In this document: positions 33,865 through 43,891 of the stretch, piece by piece
Layout of the letters: the number at the start of each line of letters is the position of its first letter
Numbering within the stretch: the first letter of the stretch is position 1
NCBI GenBank assembly: GCA_020698575.1
Contig: CM036242.1
Coordinates: forward strand, 11,791,624-11,855,623
Reading direction: 5' to 3'
Origin: Bostrychus sinensis
Taxonomy: Eukaryota > Chordata > Actinopteri > Gobiiformes > Eleotridae
Length of the DNA: 64,000 nucleotides
Made by a program: the position numbers and the translations under genes
Notes under the pieces: generated by a model
The model's input: only the letters and a program-made list of their open reading frames with translations
The model's database searches: none
Told to the model about the DNA's origin: nothing

Positions 33865-34084
33865 TTGCAGGTCTTGCTGGCCTCAGGCTGTCTTGAGTGA
33901 GGCTGTGTTGTGTGGATGGAGCTATGTGTTGTTATCTCACTGCTATTTGACGCCAGTTACCATCAGAAAAAAAAAAAAAAAAATCTAAAAAGTATTGGTT
34001 GTAGTAATGGCCATATAAAAGCATGCCACAAACTGGCCCATAGTTGGTTCATGTTTATACAACTCCTGCAGCTAATCAATTAAA

Positions 34085-34610
34085 AATCTAAAGAACGGGT
34101 CAGACAGGTGGACATTTCAGCACGACAACGACCCAAAACACACAGCATAAGTGGTGAAGAAATGGCTAGCAGGACAAAAACATTACTGTTTTGCAGTGTC
34201 CCAGCCAGAGTCCTGACTTGAATCCAACTGAGAATCTGTGGAGGGAGCTAAAGATCAGGGTGATGACAAAGAGACCCTCAACCTGAAAGAGTTGGAGCTC
34301 ATTGCTAAAGATGAATGGGCAAAAATACCAAGGAGACGTGCAAAAAGCTGGTCAGCAATTATAGGACGTGTTTGATTGCTGTAATAGCCAATAAAGGCTT
34401 TTCTAGTGATTATTGAGAAGGGTATGGATAATTTTGGACATGCCACTTTTTGTTCAAATGTAAAAAAAAAAAAAAAGCTGAGAAATATTTTTTGTGCATC
34501 GTCTTTTTATCTTTTGGGAGAAGCCTCAGTCATTTCCGCTCAAAAAATGGTTGAATAAAAGTTACTTTAAGTCAGAATTTGCCAGGGGTATGAATAATTT
34601 TGGGCTTCAC

Positions 34611-34612
<2 letters not shown>
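34085..34612 (+). mobile_element. Tc1-like element, 5'-truncated
   Basis: Plus strand. It holds the second catalytic box region (a CACGACAACGACCC codon run = HDND), then the SPDL-type box as CCAGAGTCCTGACTTGAATC, then a non-coding tail and the right terminal repeat ATGAATAATTTTGGGCTTCACTG ending at 34612 (positions 34590-34612). TA follows at 34613. The N-terminal half and left end are missing, and several frame breaks are present. Confidence 0.7.

Positions 34613-34614
<2 letters not shown>

Positions 34615-34699
<85 letters not shown>
34615..34699. repeat. (TG)n microsatellite
   Basis: About 42 TG units starting immediately after the TA next to the Tc1 right end. Confidence 0.95.
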
Positions 34700-34702
<3 letters not shown>

Positions 34703-35437
34703 AACTTTTTTGGGAAATTGTATTTAAATTTAAAGTGCAGCTTTACTCCATGAGATGATAAATCGTAATACAAAAGTTTTCTGCTTCCTTTCTTTTAAAA
34801 ATGAAATTTGACAAGGTCAGACTTCCCCGATTTATATTTGTGTAGTCTAATTTGTAAAATGTATTGATGTTGAGATAACAGATGAGAGATATTATTTGTA
34901 GTGTAATATCTGTGACTGGTGAATAGCAGATGCATCATGAAAATGTCTTGCACATGTTTTGCTAAACCCATATTAGTTTTTACTTTATCATGAACATACC
35001 ATACATATCTTTCACATTTTTTTCCACAAAAGACAACAACCTGCTGCATGATAAAAAAGAGAAGTCGTCATTTAATGACATTTCAGTACTTATTATATTC
35101 ACTAAATGTTATTATAATTATTATACTGGACCATAAGATCGTCCTGTTTTTTGCCTTGGAGGTTTGGTGAACTTCCACATTATGAAGACAATACTAAGAT
35201 AGATTTAATATCTTTCTTAAATGTCATTTCTATCATTAGCTCCAGCCTTCTGATTAATATTGATACAGATATACAATTTTTCAGCAGATTAGATACTCTT
35301 TGACATCAGGGACAACTCTGGTTTACCTATTAATGTGTTCTTCATGTGTTCTTTTTTAATTAAATATAGATACATTTATTGACATGAAAATGTATACCTA
35401 CATTGTGGACTGTTGAATACTGACAGACAGGAATCTA
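34700..35437. other. No recognised feature
   Basis: AT-rich unique sequence. Confidence 0.35.
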
Positions 35438-37019
35438 CACTGCTCAAAAAAAATAAAGGGAACACTAAAATAACACATCCTAAATCTGAATGAACGAAAT
35501 ATTCTTATTAAATACTTTGTTCTTTACATAGTTGAATGTGCTGACAACAAAATCACACAAAAATTATCACAGGAAATCAAATTTATTAACCCATGGAGTT
35601 CTGGATTTGGAGTCTCACTCAAAATGAAAGTGGAAAAACACACTACAGGCAGATCCAACTTTGATGTAATGTCCTTAAAACAAGTCAAAATGAGGCTCAG
35701 TAGTGTGTGTGGCCTCCTCGTGCCTGTATGACCTCCCTACAACACCTGGGCATGCTCCTGATGAGGTGGAGGATGGTCTCCTGAGGAATCTCCTCCCAGA
35801 CCTGGACTAAAGCATCCGCCAACTCCTGGACAGTCTGTGGTGCAAAGTGGCGTTGGTGGATGGAGCGAGACATGATGTCCCAGATGTGCTCAATTGGATT
35901 CAGGTCTGAGGAACGGGCGGGCCAGTCCATAGCATCAATGCCTTCGTCTTGCAGGAACTGCTGACACACTCCAGCCACATGAGGTCTAGCATTGTCTTGC
36001 ATTAGGAGGAACCCAGGGCCAGCCACACCAGCATATGGTCTCACAAGGAGTCTGAGGATCTCATCTCAATACCTAATGGCTGTCAGGCTACCTCTGGTGA
36101 GCACATGGAGGGCTGTGTGGCCCCCTAAAGAAATGTCACCCACACCATTACTGACCCACTGCCAAACCAGTCATGCTGGAGGATGTTGCAGGCAGCAGAA
36201 CGTTCTCCACAGCGTCTCCAGACTCTGTCACGTCTGTCACATGTGCTCAGTGTGAACCTGCTTTCATCTGTGAAGAGCACAGGGTGCCAGTGGTGAATTT
36301 GCCAATCTTGGTGTTCTCTGGCAAATGCCAAACGCCCTGCACGGTGTTGGGCTGTAAGCACAACCCCCTCCTGTGGACGTCGGGCCCTCATACCACCCTC
36401 ACGGAGTCTGTTTCTGAGCGTTTGAGCAGACACATGCACATTTGTGGCCTGCTGGAGGTCATTTTGCAGGGCCCCTGCAGTGGTCCTCCTGTTCCTCCTT
36501 GCACAAAGGAGGAGGTAGCAGTCCTGCTGCTGGGTTGTTGCCCTCCTACGGCCTCCTCCACATCTCCTAATGTACTGGCCTGTCTCCTGGTAGCGCCTCC
36601 ATGCTCTGGACACTACGCTGACAGACACAGCAAACCTTCTTGCCACAGCTCACATTGATGTGCCATCCTGGATGAGCTGCACTACCTGAGCCACTAGTGT
36701 GGGTTGTAGACTCCGTCTCATGCTACCACTAGAGTGAAAGCACCGCCAGCATTCAAAAGTGACCAAAACATCAGCCAGAAAGCATAGGAACTGAGAGGTG
36801 GTCTGTGGTCACCTCCTGCAGAACCACTCCTTTATTGGGGGTGTCTTGCTAATTGCCTATAATTTCCACCTGTTGTCTGTTCCATTTGCACAGCAGCAGT
36901 GAAACTGATGTCAATCAGTGTTGCTTCCTAAGTGGACACAGTTTGATTTCACAGAAGTGTGATTGACTTGGAGTTACACTGTGTTGTTTATAGTTCCCTT
37001 TATTTTTTTTTGAGCAGTG
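35438..37019 (-). mobile_element. Tc1/mariner-type element, nearly complete
   Basis: 1582 bp with CACTGCTCAAAAAAAA at the left and TTTTTTTTTGAGCAGTG at the right as inverted ends. TA lies outside each end (35436-35437 and 37020-37021), the target duplication of this superfamily. AATAAAGGGAAC extends the terminal repeat. It encloses one transposase gene on the minus strand. Both ends look intact, so it could in principle be moved by an active relative. Confidence 0.9.
35697..36721 (-). pseudogene. Tc1-type DDE transposase, inactivated
   Basis: From ATG at 36721 to the stop at 35697, about 340 codons, a normal size. Order: helix-turn-helix DNA-binding part (SVSVVSRAWRRYQETG), a basic GRPR-like stretch (GGGRRRATT), VLFTDESRF (first catalytic Asp), MQDNARPH (second Asp), SSDLNPIEHIWD (Glu), giving a DD34E-like triad. 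It would cut and paste the element at TA sites. It is broken by a TGA a few codons after the start, a TAG and frameshift near 36125, and a further TGA near 36065. Confidence 0.85.
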
Positions 37020-37021
37020 TA

Positions 37022-38242
37022 TATTTAATATTCTGCAATCTGTACAGTGTGATAGGAATATTTATAGCATAGGTTATAGAGGTCACTGCAGTTTTGTACT
37101 AAACAAATGTATAATTACTGCATTGTTATAGAATATGGCAAATGCATCTGAAACGCTTTCCATTTCTCCTGTCTTAGGACCAGCACAAATTTTGGCTGGA
37201 GTTTTTTGCTTCACTTCGGGAAACTGAACCCCCAACCTCTGTCATGTAAGGAGGAGGCACTAATCCCTTCACTAACAAGGAGCCTTAATCATTTTACAAT
37301 ACATGCCAAAAAGCAACATGATTACATTTACTTTGTCAGTGAAGACTAGAATTGTTCCTGCTTAGAATCTGCAAAATTTTTCATTTCCATTCCTGCCCAG
37401 AGATGACAAACTAACTACTCCTGCAGGTGAAGCACATTCATGTCTTATGTACATGTCAGAATATACAAATTGTGATTCTATATAAAAGAGGCCTGGGCAA
37501 GTTAACTTGTTATCATCACGCATTAATTATTTATAGTTATTTTATTTTGTATTAATGCATTTTTAAATCATTTTGCAAGTCTGTCGCTCGCTGGATCTGG
37601 GTCACATGACATGTCTCAACCAATGAGAGCATGCTACCGCCTACATGAACTGGAACAGGAAAGAACTGGTGGGGAAAATGGAGAAAGGTACCAAACTCTT
37701 ACATGGGAATTTTCACAAAATTTATTTGTAACCATTGCAAAGTAGCATTTTCTTATCACCGAAGCACTTAAATTGCAATACATCTTGGATGCAAGCAAAT
37801 CAGCCCCTGAACAAACAGCGGGGGAGGCTTCTGCAGACCATGTTGGATGCAGTGGGTGGAAGAGGTGGACTCTGAGGGCAACTTGTTTTTCTTAAAAAAA
37901 AAAAAAAACTAGATATAACCTTCATGTCTCAGCAGTGGTAATTAAATAATGTTTAAATTTATATTTACAATAAATGTATTTTTATCTGCTAATGTGTAAA
38001 GTCAATAGTGCTGTTCATAAGCACCTAATTTGTCTAAAGTGTTTGCAAGCAAATGTTACTGTACTTTTGTTCATGTAGCAGTACTAATGTAATTCAAGTG
38101 TGCAATACGCTGCATTTAAATGCAATATTGAATTGTGTGCATAACACTGTGAATAATCATGATTAATTACAGAAAAAAAACATTGTTGTCTAGCACTAAT
38201 ATAACATTTTACTTTTTATCTTTTCATGTTTTGATTACAGTA
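37022..38242. other. 1.2 kb without recognised gene
   Basis: AT-rich. CCCCCAACCTCTGTCATG near 37230 recalls an L2- or tRNA-like tail but is too short to call. Confidence 0.35.
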
Positions 38243-38496
38243 TATAATGGGCACAATGTAACTTTTCACCTTAAATAAACCTTTGGAGTCTGTGATGGCT
38301 AAATGAGTTGTTGCAGGGTGAATAAAGCCCCTATGAGGATGAAAAAACAAGAGCCAAGCCGAGCGAGAGGTCACACAGGGGTCATCTGAACTTATATTTA
38401 TGATAGTGCTTTACTCCTGAATGTAGGGAGAGCTCTGTAGAGAAAAACAAAACCAAAACAGCAAAGAAACATGCAAAGTTACATTGTCCCCTTTAA
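38243..38496 (+). mobile_element. TTAA-ended MITE family A
   Basis: GGGCACAATGTAACTTTTC at the left and, inverted at the right, AAGGGGACAATGTAACTTT, ending TTAA at 38496. The interior TTAAATAAAC, GAGTCTGTGATGGC, GTTGTTGCAGGG, AGTGCTTTACTCC and AGGGAGAGCTCTGTAGAG are the family words. The left TTAA has mutated to TATA. Confidence 0.65.
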
Positions 38497-38984
38497 GAAT
38501 AGGCAACAGTCGTCTTAGATTAGTTTTCACGTCTAATTTGTTACACTCACCACAGTATGTACTGCTAAAGAAAATACGGCTAATGTTCCGAGCATGTCTA
38601 AAATCAGAGCCAGAGTTGGGGATACAAACAGTACCTGGCAGAGCATGAGCAGTTCTCAAAAACACAGCAGCTCCTCACCATTCTGGATATGACAGGCCTG
38701 ACATATGCCGGCTGTCACAGGTAAGACTTTGCCTGCCTGACATATAGCACTGGCACCTCTCATGTGGGACACGCTGCTGCTTCATATCCTATATGTACTG
38801 TAGCAGCAAGACACTATCATTGGCCTCATATTTCAAAATGGTTCTAAAAGAAAAACAAAACCAATTCTGCCCTTAAATTGTGGTCTTCAAGGATACTTTG
38901 TCATTCTCTTTTATGTAAGAACAAATATTGACTCAGGTCTTTGTGCCACTAAATTAAAAAAATATATACCTATATAAAAATACA
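38497..38984. other. No recognised feature
   Basis: Unique sequence. Confidence 0.35.
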
Positions 38985-39705
38985 ATAAATAGCTATTAAA
39001 AAATGAACACACACACAACAGAGTGCAGCAGCTGAAGGTAAAAGTGCAGTACAGCAGAGTTCAGTACTCTGACAGCGTCTGGGTAAACTGTTCCTTAGCC
39101 TGGTAGTCTTCAGCCTGATGGAAGGGGCTGAGTGTGCAGGGTGAGTGGAGTCCCTCATGATCCAAGAAGCCCTGTCCCTTCATCTATTGATGTAAATGTC
39201 AGAGAGGGGTGGTAAGCTGCCTCCGATGGTCCTTTGTGCAGACTTTACCACCCGCTGCAACATCTGTTTCTCTGCCACCATGCAGCTCCCATACCACACA
39301 GTGATGCAGGAGGTCAGTGTGCTCTCCACCAAACACTGGTAGATCTCTGAGGATGTTTCTGTTCATACCAGCCCTCTTCTGTTTCCTCAGAAAATACAAA
39401 TGCTGGTGAGAATTTTTACAATGCTTGTGGTGTTTTCGCACCAGCTGAAGGTGTTTGTCAGATGTACTCCAAGGTATGTGAAGCAGGGCACGGTCTCATC
39501 TTCTACTCCGTCAATATAAAGAGAAGGGGCAGCAGCAGTTGCCTGGAAGTCTACCACTATCTCTTTGGTTTTGGTAAAGAGTAAGTCATTATCCTTATAC
39601 CACAGGCACAGTTTGTTCATCTCTTGCCTGTATGCTCTTTCATCACTGTTGTTACTAAGCCCCAGAACAGCTGTGTCATCTGCAAACTTTACTATGAGGT
39701 TACAT
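38985..39705 (-). mobile_element. Rex1-like LINE fragment (RT C-terminal part)
   Basis: The minus strand encodes the end of a reverse transcriptase: KFADDTAVLGLSNN (catalytic FADD) near 39690, then MNKLCLWYKDNDLLFTKTK, VVDFQATAAAPSLYIDG, TYLGVHLTNTFSW (39387-39620), and after frameshifts NILRDLPVFGG... and a C-terminal DSTHPAHSAPS-like tail. This order matches the Rex1/Babar type. It is 5'-truncated and broken by several frame changes. Confidence 0.7.
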
Positions 39706-39896
39706 TCACAGTGTGCTCTGCAGTCATATGTCAGCAGTGTGTACTTTGTGTGTACAGTGTGTCTCTAAGTCTAATATTTAGACATCATTAGAAACAAAAA
39801 GGGGAAAATTAAAGGAAATTAAATCATTAAAACCAGTGTTCCTTAACCAGTAGGTCAGGACTTAGTTAAAAAATTTATAATAACATAATTTCATAA

Positions 39897-40190
39897 TGTA
39901 AGGGAGCTGTAGCCCCCCCACTGATCAAGTGTATGCCACCCACTCTCATACAACACTACTCGTATGCTTATGTAAGTATTAAACATTGACATTATTTAAT
40001 TATACATCAACACATATCTTAATCACATGAATTCATTTGTTGGCTGCTAAATATTGGATGCTATTTAGTCAGTTAACCCATAGAAATCTTTGGTTTGTTT
40101 CCTTGTTTCTCATCACTTTCTTTCTTTGAGGTCATTGGTTGAGGCGCTGTCATGGAGGCAGAGTGCAGGCCAATTGGGAGCTTTCTGTTT
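39897..40190 (+). repeat. Left inverted arm of the 3.7-kb element
   Basis: Shares with the right arm, inverted, CAACACATATCTT, TCACATGAATTCATT, AGTTAACCCAT, TTTGGTTTGTTTCCTTG, GAGGTCATTGGTTGA and GCGCTGTCATGGAGGC. It carries about 90 bases (about 39918-40007) absent from the right arm. Confidence 0.75.
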
Positions 40191-41440
40191 TATGTGAACA
40201 ACTAAACAAAAGAACATTGTAGAAAGGACATTGTAGGCAGATAAAAACATTAACTGTTACTATTTATTACATAAATCTATGTTTGTAAATGGTTCTTATT
40301 TTATTGTAAATATTTATTGCAGGGCAAAATTAATTTGCCTGAGCTGTGCAGTTTCGATCGGTGTCGGTCTGTGCACAGTGCACGCTGGTTTGATTTGTGT
40401 CCGACTTGTTCCCAACTTGCTCTGATGTCATGAGTGCAATGGTCACCAAAACCTCGTGAGATCCAAACGAGACCAGCGCCTGAGCCGCTGAAGTTCATCA
40501 GGAGCAACTGCGGAGGCTGCACTGGCTCAGTGCATGTTGGGAAAACGCCCACCTGTCAGCGGTGAACGGACAGGTGATTGGATCTGAGTTTAGTGCTGAT
40601 CAGAAACGTAACGCACGACACTTCACTGCCCTCCTCTCCTCCTCCGCCTCTTTTTTTTTTTTTTTTAAATACAGACTAAAGTTACAGTTTTGACCTGGAT
40701 AAACTTTGTGCCCTGCTGCTCAGTGTGAAGTAAAATATTATTAAAAAGGTTGTGCACAATATCTGCTGTTATAGGAGGCTGTTTAACATTTATAATGTGT
40801 GAACTTAGACATAAAAGCTAAGAATCACTGCCGAATGTGCCTCATGTTGTGTGCTCCAAAAGAGCACCTCATTAATGTTAGGGTTAGACCCGTGGTTGAC
40901 CACAGTCAACAGTGTTTAGTGCATTTATTTTCAAAATCATATCCAACACACATGAGAAGTGGATTTCGGGCATGATGGTGCCTGAAAAAATCTTGTATCT
41001 GGGGTCTTAAGCCTGGTTCACACGGCAAGATGATTATGCTGATTTTTCACCCGATTCTCCCCTTCCGACAATCTTAAGGATGTACCGATTATCGTAATGG
41101 CACTAAAGATAATCTCATCAGATATTCCTGCTGTGTGTGGTCTGTTCAGAGTGCTCTGGTCTGCTCGGGAGGACGTCGGGACCACTCTGATCTCAAATTG
41201 TGGATATTCAACATGTTGGATTGTCTTGGCCCGATATCACAGCGTGTGTGGTGTCCCGAGGACAAACGAGCACATGCTCTGTTGAATGTGACGTGTAGCC
41301 AATCAGAAAGCGAGGTGATGGAAGGGAATCCAAAATCAAAACAGCTGTCATGGCGCTGTCTCCACTCCTTTAACCAACGCCTTTTCTTTTTGTATTGTTT
41401 TTTTTCTGTTAGAAATAGTCCACAAACTATAGTAATTGCC
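40191..41440. other. Unassigned interior of the 3.7-kb element
   Basis: A GC-richer stretch at 40320-40630 and GCCTGGTTCACACGGCAAG at about 41012, which resembles one end of a fish MITE without its partner. Frames of 83 and 115 codons match nothing. No integrase motif seen. Confidence 0.35.
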
Positions 41441-43029
41441 ATGTTTGTGTACGTCATGTTTGTGTACGTCATGGTTGTGTAAGTCATGTTTGTGTACGTC
41501 ATGGTTGTGTACGTCATGGTTGTGTATGTCATGTTTGTGTAAGTCATGGTTGTGTAAGTCATGGTTGTGTACGTCATGTTTGTGTACGTCATGTTTGTGT
41601 AAGTCATGGTTGTGTAAGTCATGGTTGTGTATGTCATGTTTGTGTATGTCATGTTTGTGTATGTCATGTTTGTGTAAGTCATGGTTGTGTAAGTCATGGT
41701 TGTGTAAGTCATGGTTGTGTACGTCATGTTTGTGTATGTCATGTTTGTGTATGTCATGTTTGTGTAAGTCATGGTTGTGTAAGTCATGGTTGTGTATGTC
41801 ATGTTTGTGTACGTCATGGTTGTGTATGTCATGGTTGTGTAAGTCATGGTTGTGTACGTCATGTTTGTGTATGTCATGTTTGTGTATGTCATGTTTGTGT
41901 AAGTCATGGTTGTGTAAGTCATGGTTGTGTATGTCATGTTTGTGTATGTCATGGTTGTGTAAGTCATGGTTGTGTAAGTCATGGTTGTGTAAGTCATGGT
42001 TGTGTACGTCATGTTTGTGTACGTCATGGTTGTGTACGTCATGTTTGTGTATGTCATGTTTGTGTACGTCATGTTTGTGTACGTCATGTTTGTGTACGTC
42101 ATGTTTGTGTACGTCATGTTTGTGTACGTCATGTTTGTGTACGTCATGGTTGTGTACGTCATGTTTGTGTACGTCATGTTTGTGTATGTCATGTTTGTGT
42201 AAGTCATGGTTGTGTAAGTCATGGTTGTGTATGTCATGTTTGTGTACGTCATGTTTGTGTACGTCATGGTTGTGTACGTCATGTTTGTGTATGTCATGTT
42301 TGTGTACGTCATGGTTGTGTACGTCATGTTTGTGTATGTCATGTTTGTGTACGTCATGGTTGTGTACGTCATGGTTGTGTACTGTCATGGTTGTGTACGT
42401 CATGTTTGTGTACGTCATGTTTGTGTACGTCATGTTTGTGTACGTCATGGTTGTGTACGTCATCTTTGTGTATGTCATGTTTGTGTACGTCATGGTTGTG
42501 TATGTCATGGTTGTGTATGTCATGGTTGTGTACGTCATGGTTGTGTACGTCATCTTTGTGTATGTCATGTTTGTGTACGTCATGGTTGTGTACGTCATGG
42601 TTGTGTACGTCATGTTTGTGTATGTCATGTTTGTGTACGTCATGGTTGTGTACGTCATCTTTGTGTACGTCATGTTTGTGTACGTCATGGTTGTGTATGT
42701 CATGGTTGTGTATGTCATGGTTGTGTACGTCATGTTTGTGTACGTCATGTTTGTGTACGTCATGGTTGTGTACGTCATGGTTGTGTACGTCATGGTTGTG
42801 TATGTCATGTTTGTGTACGTCATGGTTGTGTACGTCATCTTTGTGTACGTCATGTTTGTGTACGTCATGGTTGTGTACGTCATGGTTGTGTATGTCATGG
42901 TTGTGTACGTCATGTTTGTGTACGTCATGTTTGTGTACGTCATGGTTGTGTACGTCATGGTTGTGTACGTCATGGTTGTGTATGTCATGGTTGTGTACGT
43001 CATGGTTGTGTACGTCATGGTTGTGTACG
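41441..43029. repeat. 15-bp minisatellite, about 106 units
   Basis: Unit ATGTTTGTGTACGTC with two main variable positions: A(C/T/A)GTC and ATG(T/G) or, rarely, ATCT. One extra base at about 42383 shifts the phase. AAGTC units occur only in the left half (to about 42230), and ATCT units only in the right half (from 42461). A 180-bp higher-order period is visible from 42601 on. Because 15 is a multiple of three, open frames up to 638 codons appear on both strands; I regard them as artefacts. Confidence 0.97.
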
Positions 43030-43309
43030 CTGAAGTCGTGTTTAATCTCGTGAGGTTTTGCGAGATTTCCCATCTGACCTGGGAATGTTTGTGAGTGAAA
43101 TCTGTTTGTGTGTGGGGTTTTGTCTTTGGCATGGTTGTTGGTTGCCCGTTGTCTGTGGAGGGGGAATTTATGTCAGTCAGTGTCATATTTTCTTGGTGTT
43201 TTGTTGAATAAATTAAAGAGCTTTGATGCCATGATTTCCAGATTTCCTCATCTTTGTTCAACATTTGTCTCAGCTGCTATGGCTATCCTCAGCTAGTAAG
43301 AGGCTCGTA

Positions 43310-43593
43310 GAAAAGAAAGCTCCCCTCCCTTTGGGCCTCATGGTTTGGTCCAATCAGGCCAATTTGGTGCACCTGGCCTGCACTCTCATGGGTGCGCCTC
43401 CATGACAGCGCATCAACCAATGACCTCAAAGAAAGAGAAAGTGATGAGAAACAAGGAAACAAACCAAGAATTTCAATGGGTTAACCAACTAAATAGATAA
43501 GTAATAATAGATAAGAATAATAGATAAGAATAATTAACAAATAATGAATGAATTCATGTGATAAAGATATGTGTTGACTACAGCTCCCTCACA
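43310..43593 (-). repeat. Right inverted arm of the 3.7-kb element
   Basis: Inverted partner of 39897-40190. It keeps an inner part (CCTGGCCTGCACTCTCATG) only partly present on the left, and has a local ATAGATAAGAATA tandem repeat near 43494-43530. Confidence 0.75.
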
Positions 43594-43891
43594 CATAATC
43601 ATGCTTTTTTGACGGTTTGTCTCCAATTAGATCATAACAGCAGCTTCAGTGGTTGAAAAGTAGCAGGTAATAAGTTATAAATGTACTGAGATTTCATAGA
43701 TGAGAGAACCAAACTCCTGCATAGCAAGCCTCTGTTCAGACTCATGCATTATTTAAGTGGTCTGGGTATTTAACATTAGCACTAAATGCTAATAAACCCA
43801 AATAAGTTAATTTACTCAGTACTAATAGCTTTGATAAATAAAATGGTGAAACTGACTTTACCAAATGCCACGTAACAGTCATGAAAATGTG

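Larger units (their letters stand above)
39897..43593. mobile_element. 3.7-kb element with long inverted arms and TGT...ACA ends
   Basis: Starts TGTAAGGGAGCTGTAG and ends CTACAGCTCCCTCACA, 15 of 16 bases matching when inverted. CATAA lies outside both ends (39892-39896 and 43594-43598). A related sequence at 47399-47403 reads straight through CATAA into TCATG with no insert, a paralogous empty site. The interior has about 1.25 kb of unassigned sequence, a 15-bp minisatellite, and 280 bp to the right. No transposase or integrase frame is visible. TGTNR ends with 4-5-bp duplications are known, as I recall, from Ginger-type DNA transposons; that assignment is tentative. Confidence 0.65.

Noticed and set aside
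34567..34773. Poly-His/Thr frame
   Set aside because: Translation of the GT microsatellite.
36173..36658. 161-codon plus-strand frame
   Set aside because: Antisense of the Tc1 transposase gene.
41441..43029. CRISPR-like array
   Set aside because: Units are contiguous with no unique spacers, and the DNA is eukaryotic.
41348..43264. Very long frames (up to 638 codons) on both strands encoding pentapeptide repeats such as HDVHN or VYVMV
   Set aside because: They follow from a 15-bp tandem unit, a multiple of three without stops in several frames. All strands and frames are open at once and the sequence outside the array adds nothing protein-like.
39897..43593. LTR retrotransposon or provirus
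   Set aside because: TG...CA ends and a 5-bp duplication would fit, but the long terminal repeats are inverted, not direct, and there is no gag, pol or primer-binding site.
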